DNA of 64,000 nt from Planctomycetota bacterium (lineage in GTDB: Bacteria > Planctomycetota > UBA8742 > UBA2392): positions 849,028 to 913,027 of the forward strand of contig JAOSKM010000003.1 in assembly GCA_027493625.1 (NCBI GenBank), written 5' to 3'. Made by a program: the position numbers and the translations under genes. Within the stretch, counting starts at the first letter, position 1, and each line of letters begins with the position of its first letter. This document shows, piece by piece, positions 19,408 through 28,613 of the stretch. The notes beneath the pieces were generated by a model that did not search any database, was not told the DNA's origin, and was given only the letters and a program-made list of their open reading frames with translations.

Positions 19408-19929
19408 ATGAAGACTCGCATTCACATCAGCGTGCCGGTGTCAGACCTCGAGGCCAGCAAGCGCTTCTACTCCGCGCTGTTCGGCACGGCCCCCACGAAG
19501 GTGAAACCCGATTACGCCAACTGGCGTCTCGACCGGCCCGCCCTGCACCTCGCGCTGGTGCAGGCCCCGCAGGTCGCCAAGGGACACAACCCGGTGCGCC
19601 ACTTCGGCGTCGAACTGTTCAAGGACGGCGACCTGCAGGACTGGCGCAAGCGCGCGGCCGACGCGGGCCTGAGTCTGCGCGACGAAGAAGAAGTGGTGTG
19701 CTGCTACGCCAAGGCCGACAAGTTCTGGGCGCAGGACCCGGACGGCAACGAGTGGGAATTCTGGGTGCGCCACGAAGAGGCCGACGCCATGAAGGGCGAG
19801 AGCAGCGCCAAGGAAGGCGTGTGCTGTTCGCCCGCCTCGGCGCAGGCGGCCACGGCCAAGGCGGAAAGCGTCTGCTGCACGCCGGCCCAGAAGGCCGAGG
19901 CGCAGGCCGCCGGCCAGGGCTGTTGCTAG
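19408..19929 (+). CDS. arsI: C-As lyase ArsI with cysteine-rich tail
   Basis: A VOC-fold, Fe(II)-dependent dioxygenase that cleaves the carbon-arsenic bond of trivalent organoarsenicals. Of 173 residues, the core (1-130) has the N-terminal His (RIHISV), HFGVE and the family's vicinal cysteines in VCCYAKADKFW. The tail after residue 130 adds further vicinal pairs (GVCCSP, VCCTP and terminal GCC). Short ArsI-like proteins are often annotated as glyoxalase; position in an ars operon and the CC pair support the lyase. The extra pairs could bind As(III). Confidence 0.88.
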   Translation: MKTRIHISVPVSDLEASKRFYSALFGTAPTKVKPDYANWRLDRPALHLALVQAPQVAKGHNPVRHFGVELFKDGDLQDWRKRAADAGLSLRDEEEVVCCYAKADKFWAQDPDGNEWEFWVRHEEADAMKGESSAKEGVCCSPASAQAATAKAESVCCTPAQKAEAQAAGQGCC

Positions 19930-19950
19930 AGATTTCTGAACACGTCATCG

Positions 19951-19981
19951 CACCCGGGGCGGTCTTCGACTGCCCCGGGTG
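19951..19981. promoter_or_regulatory. Hairpin between arsI and acr3
   Basis: CACCCGGGGC and GCCCCGGGTG pair around an 11-base loop. There is no T run. It lies between the arsI stop and the acr3 start and could stabilise the upstream message or reduce read-through. It also covers a GTG that would extend acr3. Confidence 0.5.
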
Positions 19982-20005
19982 GCACATCAGGCCGCGGAGC
20001 GCAAC

Positions 20006-21064
20006 TTGGGACTATTCGAAAAGTATCTCTCGCTGTGGGTCGCGCTGGCGATCGGCGCCGGCGTGGCGCTGGGCACGGCCGCGCCGGGCATGGTGCAGCA
20101 TGTCGCGAAGCTCGAGTTCGCCAGCGTCAACCTGGTGGTGGCGGCGCTGATCTGGGTGATGATCTACCCGATGATGCTGAAGGTCGTGCCGCGCGCCGTG
20201 GCCAAGGTGGGCCAGCGCCCCAAGGGCCTGCTGCTGACGCTGGTGATCAATTGGCTGATCAAGCCCTTCACCATGGCGGGCCTGGCGATCCTGTTCTTCA
20301 AGTATGTGTTCGCTCCCTTTGTGTCCGCCGAAGACGCCGCCCATTACATCGCGGGCATGATCCTGCTGGGCGTGGCGCCGTGCACCGCCATGGTGTTCGT
20401 CTGGAGCCACCTGACCAAAGGCGACCCGGCCTACACGCTGGTGCAGGTAACGGTGAACGACCTGGTGCTGGTGTTCGCGTTCGCGCCGATTGCCGGGCTG
20501 CTGCTGGGCGTGACGGACCTGCTCGTGCCCTGGGACACGCTGGTGCTGTCGGTGGGCATCTTCGTGGTGCTGCCGCTGGCGGCCGGCATGCTGACGCGCT
20601 TCCTGAAGCTGCGCCACGGCGGCGGCGAGGAAGGGGTGGACCGCATCGCCGCCCGGCTGAAGCCGTTCTCGATCGTCGGCCTGCTGCTGACCATCGTGCT
20701 GCTGTTCTCGTTCCAGGCGGAGACGCTGCTGGATAAGCCGCTGCGCGTGGCGATGATCGCGACGCCGCTGCTGGTGCAGGGTTACGGCATCTTCTTCATC
20801 GGCTACCTCGCGGCCAGGCTGCTGAAGCTGGAGTACAAGGTGGCGGCGCCGGCGGCGCTGATCGGCACTTCGAACTTTTTTGAGCTGGCGGTGGCCGTGG
20901 CGATCAGCCTGTTCGGCCTGACCTCGGGTGCCGCGCTGGCCACGGTGGTGGGCGTGCTGATCGAGGTGCCGGTGATGCTGTCGCTGGTGGCGTTCGCCAA
21001 CCGCACCCAGCACTGGTTTCCGGCGCGGGCCGAGGCAGTCGTCGTTGCAGCGGAGCAGGCATGA
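20006..21064 (+). CDS. acr3: Arsenite efflux permease, Acr3 family
   Basis: Bile-acid/arsenite-transporter-fold carrier that expels As(III). The first residues read [19 protein letters not shown], the usual Acr3 start, which fixes the start at TTG 20006 with GGAG six bases upstream; a GTG at 19979 lies in a hairpin and is less likely. There are ten hydrophobic segments, and the essential cysteine in [19 protein letters not shown]. The length is 352 residues. Its TGA overlaps the arsC ATG. Confidence 0.93.
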   Translation: MGLFEKYLSLWVALAIGAGVALGTAAPGMVQHVAKLEFASVNLVVAALIWVMIYPMMLKVVPRAVAKVGQRPKGLLLTLVINWLIKPFTMAGLAILFFKYVFAPFVSAEDAAHYIAGMILLGVAPCTAMVFVWSHLTKGDPAYTLVQVTVNDLVLVFAFAPIAGLLLGVTDLLVPWDTLVLSVGIFVVLPLAAGMLTRFLKLRHGGGEEGVDRIAARLKPFSIVGLLLTIVLLFSFQAETLLDKPLRVAMIATPLLVQGYGIFFIGYLAARLLKLEYKVAAPAALIGTSNFFELAVAVAISLFGLTSGAALATVVGVLIEVPVMLSLVAFANRTQHWFPARAEAVVVAAEQA

Positions 21065-21486
21065 GCTGGCAGGAAGACATCGAGCAGATCCGCAAGTTGA
21101 AGCCGCGGCACATCCTGTTCCTGTGCGTGCAGAACAGCGCGCGCAGCCAGCTGGCCGAGGGCGTGGCGCGCAAGCTGGCGCCGCCGGGCGTGCGGGTTTC
21201 CTCGGCCGGCTCTCAACCCGCGTTCGTGAGGCCGCTGGCAATCGAGGCGCTGGCCGAGATCGGCGTGGATGCGGGCGCGCACACCCGCAAGTCAATCGCT
21301 GATATTGACGCGTCAAGCGTAGACGTGGTGATCACCCTGTGCACCGAGGAAGTCTGCCCGCTGTTCCCGCACCCGGTGCACAAGTTCCACTGGCCCCTGC
21401 CCGACCCGGCCAAACAGGGCACACTCGAAGCCTTCCGCGAAGTTCGCGAAGAACTGCAGAAGCGCCTCAGCACCCTGTTCGCCTGA
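21061..21486 (+). CDS. arsC: Arsenate reductase, low-molecular-weight phosphatase type (ArsC)
   Basis: Reduces arsenate to arsenite, which Acr3 then exports. The 141-residue protein has the CX5R phosphate loop in [15 protein letters not shown] and two further cysteines in TLCTEEVCP, the cascade that couples to thioredoxin. DPAKQGT follows. The start overlaps the acr3 stop (ATGA). It is the last gene of the operon. Confidence 0.94.
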   Translation: MSWQEDIEQIRKLKPRHILFLCVQNSARSQLAEGVARKLAPPGVRVSSAGSQPAFVRPLAIEALAEIGVDAGAHTRKSIADIDASSVDVVITLCTEEVCPLFPHPVHKFHWPLPDPAKQGTLEAFREVREELQKRLSTLFA

Positions 21487-21512
21487 AGCCTCGCGCTGCG
21501 CGCTCGCCAGTG

Positions 21513-21666
21513 TTTACGCGAAGGAGCGAAGGAGGCGAAGTTCGCGAAGAACTGCTCTGAAGGATCAAGTCCACGGGGAAGCGCTAAGGGTTGGTTGCGT
21601 TTTCTTTGCGCCCCCGCGTGGCTTTGGTCTTTCTTCGCACCCTTCGCTTCTTCGCGTGAAAGCAGT
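21513..21666. repeat. Inverted repeat of CGAAG units
   Basis: The left arm (21513-21549) contains units such as CGCGAAGG, AGCGAAGG and AGGCGAAG. The right arm (21630-21666) is the inverse (TCTTCGCAC, CCTTCGCTT, CTTCGCG). Between them CCACGGGG and CCCCGCGTGG may also pair. The arms occupy most of the gap between arsC and the next gene and have no coding content. Confidence 0.7.
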
Positions 21667-21752
21667 TCCATCGCGGTTCGGCGGCCTGTTTCTGTTGTAC
21701 ATACACGCTTTCCCTTGGCAGACTCTGCGCCCTGATCTTTCTGGGAGAAGCT

Positions 21753-22838
21753 ATGAAACGATTCTGGATGCTGGGCGCCGCGTTGCTGGTTCTGCTGGCC
21801 GTGGGCCTGATCCCCGTGCTGTCGCAGGACATGGGCGGCGATGAGCCCAGCCCCGAGGAAGCCTGGAAGAAAGCGCAGGAGCCCGGCGAGCCTCACAAGC
21901 TGCTGGCCAGAATTGCCGGCGACTGGGACATGAACTTCAAGATGTGGATGGGCAAGGACACGCCCCCCGTCGAGATGAAGATGAGCACCAGCTTCGCGCC
22001 CAGGTTCGGCGGCCGCTTCATGGTCGGCGAATACGAGATGACCGAAGGGCCCTTCCCGCACAAGGGCGAAACCTGGTTCGGCCACGACAACGCCCGCAAG
22101 AAGTACCAGTGGATCCGCATCACGGACATGGACACCTCCATGCGCGTCTACGAGGGCGAGTACGACGAGAAGGCCAAGGCCATCGTCACCCACGCCAGCT
22201 ACAGCATGGACTGGCAGGGCCAGACCTTCGACGTGAAGGAGCGCAACGTGTGGAAGTTCGCCAGCGATAACCAGTTCAGCATGGAAGTGCTGACCTCCTA
22301 CGGCGGCGAGCCGGAGATCAAAGAAGTCGAAATCACCTACACCCGCGCCAAGGCCAAGGCCCCCGCCACGCAGGACCCGCACGGCATCCTGAAGAAGCTG
22401 CAGGGCGACTTCAGCGTGGACATGAAAATCTGGATGGGCCCGGAGCCGGTCGTGATGACCGCGCCGCTCACCTACAACTGGACGCTCGACGGCCAGGCCA
22501 TCGTGATGGAGTACGACGCCAGCGACATGGAAGCCATCCCCCACAAGGGCATCGAGTACATCAGCTATAACGAGGTCAGCGGCGAGTACGACTCGATCCG
22601 CATGGTCTCAACCAGCGGCGCCCTGACCGTCTGGCGCGGCAAGTACGACCCCGCGACCAAGACGCTTGAGTTCAAGGCCGACATCAGCGGTGTGATGAAC
22701 GGCGAGAAGTTCAGCGGCAAGTCGCGCGCCGTCTACAAGTGGGAAAGCGACGACAAGTACACGGCCGTCGTCTACACCAAGTACGACGGCGCCGAGGAAG
22801 AGGCCAAGGAAGTCGAGATGACCTTAACCCGCAAGTAG
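21753..22838 (+). CDS. Exported protein with two DUF1579-like domains
   Basis: A 361-residue protein with a signal peptide (about residues 1-25, ending at VLSQ). Two homologous halves (about 45-200 and 210-360) each begin with a block like KLLARIAGDW / KKLQGDF and carry a W-rich beta fold, as in DUF1579 family proteins of unknown function. The start is ATG at 21753 with GGGAGA seven bases upstream. It stands alone between the ars operon and a convergent operon. Confidence 0.8.
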   Translation: MKRFWMLGAALLVLLAVGLIPVLSQDMGGDEPSPEEAWKKAQEPGEPHKLLARIAGDWDMNFKMWMGKDTPPVEMKMSTSFAPRFGGRFMVGEYEMTEGPFPHKGETWFGHDNARKKYQWIRITDMDTSMRVYEGEYDEKAKAIVTHASYSMDWQGQTFDVKERNVWKFASDNQFSMEVLTSYGGEPEIKEVEITYTRAKAKAPATQDPHGILKKLQGDFSVDMKIWMGPEPVVMTAPLTYNWTLDGQAIVMEYDASDMEAIPHKGIEYISYNEVSGEYDSIRMVSTSGALTVWRGKYDPATKTLEFKADISGVMNGEKFSGKSRAVYKWESDDKYTAVVYTKYDGAEEEAKEVEMTLTRK

Positions 22839-22889
22839 GCAGGCCGATTACAGCAGCGCGGACCGGCGAGCGCCGGTCCCCGTTTGCGT

Positions 22890-23087
22890 TTACAGGCGAT
22901 CTCCACGACTTGCCGGCTCTTCGCCGCCGTGGTGCTTCTCGATGTGCGCGGCCGTGCACGCTTCGGGGCGGCAGATCGCTCCCGACAGGCGTGCGGGGTC
23001 CTGAGCCTGGCCGCTTTCCGCGCGCTTCTTCAGCTCGCGCGGTTCCCTGGACAACTCCGCCTGGCGCTGGTGCTCCTTGGCGCGCAC
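22890..23087 (-). CDS. Small protein of unknown function with Cys/His residues
   Basis: A 65-residue frame, start GTG at 23087-23085, overlapping the TAG of the gene before it (TAGTG). The first half is charged and helical; the second contains ICRPEAC..HIEKHH, which could bind a metal. The overlap with its upstream neighbour suggests coupled translation in the ychF operon. Short length and lack of a recognised family keep confidence modest. Confidence 0.45.
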   Translation of the reverse strand: MRAKEHQRQAELSREPRELKKRAESGQAQDPARLSGAICRPEACTAAHIEKHHGGEEPASRGDRL

Positions 23088-23653
23088 TAAACCGCTTTCG
23101 GCGGGTGCACCTTGACTTCAACGGCCATGTCGCGGATGCGCTCGTAGTCTTTGCGCTGGCGGCGCAGGGGCCACCAGTCGTACAGGAAGATCTCCAGCGG
23201 ACGCCACATCGCCACCCAGCCGCCGATCAGCACGGTCTCCTGTAGCACCCGGGCGAACGCCCAATCCTCGTGGCTCCCGAGCCAACGGCTGGCCAGCACG
23301 GCGAGCGCCAGAACCGACAACCCGATCAGCAGGCTGTAGCGTCCCCGCCGCATGAGCTGGCGGAATTCGTTGCGCGAAAGTTCGGCCATGTGGTCGAAGA
23401 AGTTGTGAACGGCACCTTCCACCACCTGCTGGCTGTCCTGCGAGGCCTTCGGCTCGCTGATCTCCAGCACCAGCTTCAGAGGTATGTGCCGCGGGATTTC
23501 CCGCGCCCAGCTGCGGATGTACTCGACGGCGTCGTCGTCGAGGTCGCGTTCGAGGAAAGGGTCCGGGTCCAGCGAGTTGAACAGCTGGCTCACGTCACGC
23601 ACGCGCAGCCGGATGATGCCGTGCTTTGCCTCGGCTTCTTCGCCCGTGCTCAT
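23087..23653 (-). CDS. Membrane protein of unknown function
   Basis: A 188-residue protein. The first 105 residues are soluble; two hydrophobic stretches follow (SLLIGLSVLALAVLASRWL and VLIGGWVAMWRPLEIFLYDWW), then a basic tail. I do not recognise the family. The start ATG overlaps the TGA of the dienelactone-hydrolase gene (ATGA), so they form one transcription unit. Confidence 0.7.
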   Translation of the reverse strand: MSTGEEAEAKHGIIRLRVRDVSQLFNSLDPDPFLERDLDDDAVEYIRSWAREIPRHIPLKLVLEISEPKASQDSQQVVEGAVHNFFDHMAELSRNEFRQLMRRGRYSLLIGLSVLALAVLASRWLGSHEDWAFARVLQETVLIGGWVAMWRPLEIFLYDWWPLRRQRKDYERIRDMAVEVKVHPPKAV

Positions 23654-24405
23654 GCCCGCGCGAACTCCTGTGCCCACATTTCGTGGACCAGCTGCCAGGC
23701 CTCGTTGGCCGCGCCCACGTGGTAGCTCAGGCGCTTGTCGCAGGCGAAGCCGTGGCCCGCGCCCACGAAGGTGCGCACCTCGTAGCGCACGCCCGCCTCG
23801 GCCAGCGCCTTGCGCACCTCTTCGACCTGCGCCGGCGGGATGCCCTTGTCGTCGTCGCCGTACAGCACAAGGATGCGGCCCTCGATCTCTTCCGCCAGCT
23901 TGATGCTCGGCTCGCCACCGCCCGGGCGCATGGTGGTGAGGCCACCCGGGTAGAAGCAGGCCGTGGCCTTGATGTCCTCCAGGGTCGCGGCAATGAATGC
24001 CACATGGCCGCCGAAGCAGAAGCCCACGCAGCCGATGTCGTCTGGGCGCACGTCGTCGCGGTCGCGCAGGGCCTGGATTGCCTTGCGCGTGTCGCGCAGC
24101 AGGCCTTCCATGGTGGTCTGGTCTTTGTGGGCGCGGCCCTTGGCGACGTCCTCGGGCTCGTAGCCCAGCTCCAGGCGCTGCACCGTGCGGTGGTAGATGT
24201 CCGGCGCGATCACCACGTAGCCCAGCGCCGCCACGCGCCGGCACACCTCGCGGATGTGCTCGTTGACGCCGAAGATTTCCTGGAAAACGACTATGCCCGG
24301 CCAGGGCCCGCCTTCCGCGGGGAAGGCGAAGTAGGCGTCCATGTGCTCATCGGGGCCGTCCTCGCGCGGGACGTGCAGCGTGCTCCAGTGATACTCGACT
24401 TCCAT
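23650..24405 (-). CDS. Dienelactone hydrolase family protein
   Basis: An alpha/beta hydrolase of 251 residues. The nucleophile is Cys in GFCFGG, with the Asp in YGDDDKG and the His in GAGHGF, the Cys-Asp-His triad of dienelactone hydrolases; the substrate here is unknown. The start is ATG at 24405, nine codons after an in-frame ATG-like start that has no better signal. It is 39 bases downstream of ychF. Confidence 0.85.
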   Translation of the reverse strand: MEVEYHWSTLHVPREDGPDEHMDAYFAFPAEGGPWPGIVVFQEIFGVNEHIREVCRRVAALGYVVIAPDIYHRTVQRLELGYEPEDVAKGRAHKDQTTMEGLLRDTRKAIQALRDRDDVRPDDIGCVGFCFGGHVAFIAATLEDIKATACFYPGGLTTMRPGGGEPSIKLAEEIEGRILVLYGDDDKGIPPAQVEEVRKALAEAGVRYEVRTFVGAGHGFACDKRLSYHVGAANEAWQLVHEMWAQEFARA

Positions 24406-24444
24406 GGTCTCCCCGCGTGGAGCAGGCAATCCTGCCTGCGCCGA

Positions 24445-25542
24445 TCAGACGTTGAAGCGGAAGTGCATCACGTCGCCGTCCTGCACGACGTACTCTTTGC
24501 CCTCGGTGCGCATCTTGCCGGCTTCCTTGGCGCCCTTTTCGCCGGCGAACTTGTCGAAGTCATCGTAGCTGATGGTTTCCGCCCGGATGAAACCCTTCTC
24601 GAAATCCGTGTGGATCTTGCCCGCGGCCACCGGCGCGGTGTCGCCGGCGCGGATCGTCCAGGCGCGCACTTCTTTCACGCCGGCCGTGAAGTAGGTGCGC
24701 AGGCCCAGCAGGCGGTAGCCGGCCTGGATCAGCTGGTCAAGGCCGCTGCGTTCGAGGCCCAGGCCCTGCAGGAACTCCTTGCGCTCTTCCAGCGGCAGGG
24801 CGGCGATCTCGGCCTCGATCTTGCCGCAGACCACGATGCACTCGGCGGTTTCTTCGCCCGCGATCTGCTTCACGATGTCGCTGTACTTGTTGCCCGCGGG
24901 CAGGTCGTTTTCGTGCACGTTGGCGACGTACAGCACCGGCTTGTTGGTCAGCAGTTGCAGCTCGCGCACGAAGGGCTTGTCGTTGTCTTCGAACGGGATG
25001 GTGCGCACCCACTTGCCCTGGTCGAGCACTTGCTTGATCTGGGCCAGGATTTCGAGGTGGCGCTTGCTGGACTTGTCGCCGCTGCGGGCCAGGCCCTCGG
25101 TCTTCTTGATGCGTGCGTCGATGGTTTCCAGATCCTTGAGTGCGAGTTCGAGCTCGATCACGCGGATGTCGCGCTCGGGGTCAACCGTGCCGCTGACGTG
25201 GATGATGTCCGGGTCTTCAAAGCAGCGCACCACGTGGGCGATGGCATCGCAGTCGCGGATATGCTGCAGGAACTTGTTGCCCAGACCTTCGCCCTTGCTG
25301 GCACCCTCCACCAGGCCCGCGATGTCCACGAACTGCATGGTGGCGGGCACGGTGCGCTGCGGGGTGACGATCTCGATCAGCCGCTCCAGGCGCGGGTCCG
25401 GCACCGGCACCATGCCGGTGTTCGGCTCGATGGTGCAGAACGGGTAGTTCTCGGCGGCCGCCAGTTCGCTGGCGGTGATGGCGTTGAACAGGGTGCTCTT
25501 GCCCACGTTGGGCAGGCCGACGATGCCGCACTTGAAGCCCAT
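24445..25542 (-). CDS. ychF: Redox-regulated ATPase YchF
   Basis: Obg-family P-loop protein that prefers ATP to GTP. Of 365 residues, Walker A is LPNVGKST, switch-2 region DIAGLV, and the NKxD-type motif is replaced by NVHE as in YchF. The C-terminal TGS-like domain (about 280-365) ends DVMHFRFNV, the family's usual end. The length is typical. It is first in an operon that continues with the hydrolase and two small genes. Confidence 0.96.
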   Translation of the reverse strand: MGFKCGIVGLPNVGKSTLFNAITASELAAAENYPFCTIEPNTGMVPVPDPRLERLIEIVTPQRTVPATMQFVDIAGLVEGASKGEGLGNKFLQHIRDCDAIAHVVRCFEDPDIIHVSGTVDPERDIRVIELELALKDLETIDARIKKTEGLARSGDKSSKRHLEILAQIKQVLDQGKWVRTIPFEDNDKPFVRELQLLTNKPVLYVANVHENDLPAGNKYSDIVKQIAGEETAECIVVCGKIEAEIAALPLEERKEFLQGLGLERSGLDQLIQAGYRLLGLRTYFTAGVKEVRAWTIRAGDTAPVAAGKIHTDFEKGFIRAETISYDDFDKFAGEKGAKEAGKMRTEGKEYVVQDGDVMHFRFNV

Positions 25543-25621
25543 GGTGTTCCTTCAAAAACCGGCGGGCAGTATAGGGCGGAGGCCGCGGCACGCCACTGCA
25601 AGGCCGCGTCCGTCTGGTGGA

Positions 25622-27046
25622 TCACTGCTTCGTGGGCAGGACCAGCTCCGGCGGCCAGCCTTCGCGCCGCCCCGGCTCAAGGGGCCAGGGCAATTTCAGC
25701 CGCTTGACGGACTCTTCCGCCTCGTGCTGGTTGAAGGTGATCTCAAGTTTGTGGCTGCCGCGTTCTACGGTCCAGCGCGACAAGGTTTGACTTCCGGATA
25801 CCTCGCGCTTGTGGCCGCGGAAACTCGCGAGGTCCTGGTCATCCTGCATGGTCACCCTGTCGCCGGCCTGAAAGCCGGCCTGCGCCAGTGGGTGCTCAAG
25901 CCCGATCTCCCCGACGATCAGGCAGTCCGCATCCAGCGGCTCGAACGTGACCTGCCCGTCTCCGTTGACGCTCACGCGCTGCCGCCCAAGCCAGTCGCAC
26001 AGTATCCAGTCGCCCTCAGGCACGTAGGGGAATGTGAGAACCTCTTCCTTTACTACCGTCGTCAGCAGTACGCCGTCGTCGGGCGAAATCAGCTGAAGCT
26101 CGCCGCTCAGTTCCACAGCGCTTTGCACTGTCACCTGGTGCAGCGCAGGATATTGCAGCGTGAAGTCGTTGCGGCCGGCCTTGAGCTCGAGTGGATAGCG
26201 CTTCAGGACCAGGTCATCCCAGCCGCCGGGCGCCCTGCTGGTGGGCGACTTCACTGAGAACACGCGAACGATCTCTAGCGAGTACGCGCCGGGAGGCACC
26301 AGCGCGCTGCGAAACGGCGACAGATACACCCCTCCGCCGCTCTCCTCGTCCGTGCTGGGTGAATCGCGGTCTACGTAGAACGTCCCCATTTCGCCGACCA
26401 GCTTCCAGCCAACCCGCTGGTCGGCGTAACCCGCGGCATTGGGCACGTCCAGGATCAGGTACGCCGGCTCCTGCAGTTGCACGAGCACTTCGTCTGTCGG
26501 AAAGGAAACCGTCAGGCGCGTCGGCCCAAACTCCTTGGTGTAGATGTAAATCTCCAAGCTCATGTCTGGCGTGTTTAGATGCTCCTGTGGGCTCTGAATC
26601 AGGTAGGGACCTCCCGCCCTGCGCTCTGCCGACCCCAACCGAATTCTCCAGACAGGTGCAGCGTCGCCCTTCCGTAGTAGCTGGAGAAGGAGCTTTTCCG
26701 GTATGACGTCTCGGCTGAACGGGTCCACGATCCGCACCGTGATGATGTGGCCGTTCGCGGACGAAGGCTCGGATTGCGGGGCCGCCGTTTCGGCTGTGAC
26801 CTCGTCTGCTCCCGATGCGGGCGGTGCAGAGCCGTACGACGAATCACTGCTTTCTTCCCGGATACCGCTCCCTGCAACCGGCAGTTTGGCTTCGTCGTTC
26901 GGCTGGGAGGGATGATCGGTTGGCCCGGACTCGATCGCTCCGGCACACGGTGCCGTGCCCGGCCCCTCTTCTGCCACCAGCCACACTGCCAGCAAGAGAG
27001 CCAGCGCAATCAGTACCAGCAACGTTAATTGAACAGGCCGTGCCAT
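25622..27046 (-). CDS. Membrane-anchored protein with a C-terminal PDZ-like domain
   Basis: A 474-residue protein with an N-terminal hydrophobic anchor (LTLLVLIALALLLAVWLVA), a Ser/Glu-rich low-complexity linker (about 30-95), a beta-rich middle region and a C-terminal PDZ-like unit around IGLEHPLAQAGFQAGDRVTM. No protease domain is present, so it is probably an adaptor or scaffold. It is divergent from the hydrolase gene to the right. Family not otherwise recognised. Confidence 0.65.
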   Translation of the reverse strand: MARPVQLTLLVLIALALLLAVWLVAEEGPGTAPCAGAIESGPTDHPSQPNDEAKLPVAGSGIREESSDSSYGSAPPASGADEVTAETAAPQSEPSSANGHIITVRIVDPFSRDVIPEKLLLQLLRKGDAAPVWRIRLGSAERRAGGPYLIQSPQEHLNTPDMSLEIYIYTKEFGPTRLTVSFPTDEVLVQLQEPAYLILDVPNAAGYADQRVGWKLVGEMGTFYVDRDSPSTDEESGGGVYLSPFRSALVPPGAYSLEIVRVFSVKSPTSRAPGGWDDLVLKRYPLELKAGRNDFTLQYPALHQVTVQSAVELSGELQLISPDDGVLLTTVVKEEVLTFPYVPEGDWILCDWLGRQRVSVNGDGQVTFEPLDADCLIVGEIGLEHPLAQAGFQAGDRVTMQDDQDLASFRGHKREVSGSQTLSRWTVERGSHKLEITFNQHEAEESVKRLKLPWPLEPGRREGWPPELVLPTKQ

Positions 27047-27178
27047 GCACTAAGTTTGATCCGCGGCTGGATGGCGGTCGAGTACAAAGCCGCTCTGATA
27101 ATGCAGCAAGTTGCCGGGCATCTACGCACGGTGCTTTGCTACACTGTTCGTCCCTGCTTCCCCCCGCCGGGGTCCGTG

Positions 27179-28612
27179 ATGGGTTCCGTACTTCGCACCT
27201 TTTTCGTTCTGCTTGCCCTGAGCGCCGCTTTCTCTTGCGTGCTGGCCAAGGATGTTGACGCGAAAAGCGCCAGGCGCCGCCTGGACGCCGTGTTCAGCAA
27301 GTCCGACCCCAAGCTGCGCGAGAAAGAACTCAGGAAGCTGGAGGGCGACACCCTTGACGAAGCTGCCGCAGGCGAGGCGCGCGCCCATGCCCTTACGCTG
27401 CAGCGCCGGGCGCCCAAAAAGCTTCCCAAGCTGGAAGAGGCCCACGAGGGCGCCTTCAACTACGAGTACCAGGTGCGCGCCGGCAACACCACTTACACCA
27501 ACTTCGCGCTGCTTGACCTGCCGGCCGACATCAGCGTCGACAAGCCCGCGCCGCTGGTGGTCGGACTGCACAGCGATCTCGGCACGGCCTGGCTGGAGTT
27601 GTCGGCCCTGCGCGCGAGCTCACGCGAGGTTCCCGGCCTGCGCGAGTGCATCCGCGCCTGCCCGCAGGCGCTCAACCGCGGCAACACCACAGACGACCCG
27701 CGCAACAACCCGCCCGGCCTGCGCGAGTACTTCGGCTGGGGGCCCAAGCGCGCGGGCATCGACACGGTGTTCAACCTGCTCGACCAGCTGATTGCCGAGT
27801 TCAACATCGATCGCGATCGTATCTACCTGGTGGGCGCCGCCGGCATGGGCGGCGAGGCGGCCTTTCACCTTGCGCAGTTGCGCCCCTCGCAGTTCGCGGC
27901 GCTGTGCGTGCGCGACTGCCTGCCGCCCCGCTGGTACCCGGACCTTGCGGCAACCACCGACCTCGAGGAATTGCGCAAGGCCGGCACTCTGGGCGAGCAG
28001 AAAGTGGAGTTCGGCTGGCTGGAGTGCTACCGCAACACACCCGTGTACTGGCTGCACGCGGACGACGACAATAAGTATCCCACAGCCCACGCGCGCCAGG
28101 CCCGCGACGCCATGAAAGCCGCCGAGGTGCCACTGGAGTATCAGGAATACTCCGGTGGCCACGCCACGGGCTCCACGGCCACGCTGTCCAAGGCGCTGCA
28201 GGGCTGCATCGGAGTGAAGCGCAACCCGTTGCCCGTGACGATCACCGCCCGCGGCGTGCGCCACGACAGCGCCAGCCTGGGCAACGACCGCAACTACTGG
28301 GTCGAAATAAGCAGCCAGGAGTACCCGGGTAGAAAGGGCGACTGGCCCTATCGGATTCTGGCAGGCGGCAAGGTGACTGTGACCGCCGGCAAGGCCGACA
28401 ACACGCTGACCATCAACAGTGACGGCGTCAGCCGGGTGACCGTGTACCTGACCGACGAGCTGCTGCAACTCGACCGCGAGATCAAGCTGGTGGTGAACGG
28501 AGAGCAGCGCACAGTCACCGTGACCCGCGAGTTGAAACTGCTGGCGCGGACGGCCTCCGATAACGCGGATAGCGGCGAAGCCTGGACCGCCTCGCTGACC
28601 ATCGACAGCTGA
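27179..28612 (+). CDS. Exported alpha/beta-hydrolase-like protein without a nucleophile Ser
   Basis: A 477-residue protein with a signal peptide (MGSVLRTFFVLLALSAAFSC). Residues 90-330 resemble PHB-depolymerase/esterase-D type hydrolases: PLVVGLHSDL, then RIYLVGAAGMGGEAAF at the nucleophile elbow, and SGGHATGS where the catalytic His falls. The expected GxSxG Ser is absent (AAGMGG), so catalysis by the usual mechanism is unlikely. The C-terminal 130 residues form a beta domain. It ends one base from the convergent LuxR gene. Confidence 0.72.
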   Translation: MGSVLRTFFVLLALSAAFSCVLAKDVDAKSARRRLDAVFSKSDPKLREKELRKLEGDTLDEAAAGEARAHALTLQRRAPKKLPKLEEAHEGAFNYEYQVRAGNTTYTNFALLDLPADISVDKPAPLVVGLHSDLGTAWLELSALRASSREVPGLRECIRACPQALNRGNTTDDPRNNPPGLREYFGWGPKRAGIDTVFNLLDQLIAEFNIDRDRIYLVGAAGMGGEAAFHLAQLRPSQFAALCVRDCLPPRWYPDLAATTDLEELRKAGTLGEQKVEFGWLECYRNTPVYWLHADDDNKYPTAHARQARDAMKAAEVPLEYQEYSGGHATGSTATLSKALQGCIGVKRNPLPVTITARGVRHDSASLGNDRNYWVEISSQEYPGRKGDWPYRILAGGKVTVTAGKADNTLTINSDGVSRVTVYLTDELLQLDREIKLVVNGEQRTVTVTRELKLLARTASDNADSGEAWTASLTIDS

Positions 28613-28613
28613 G

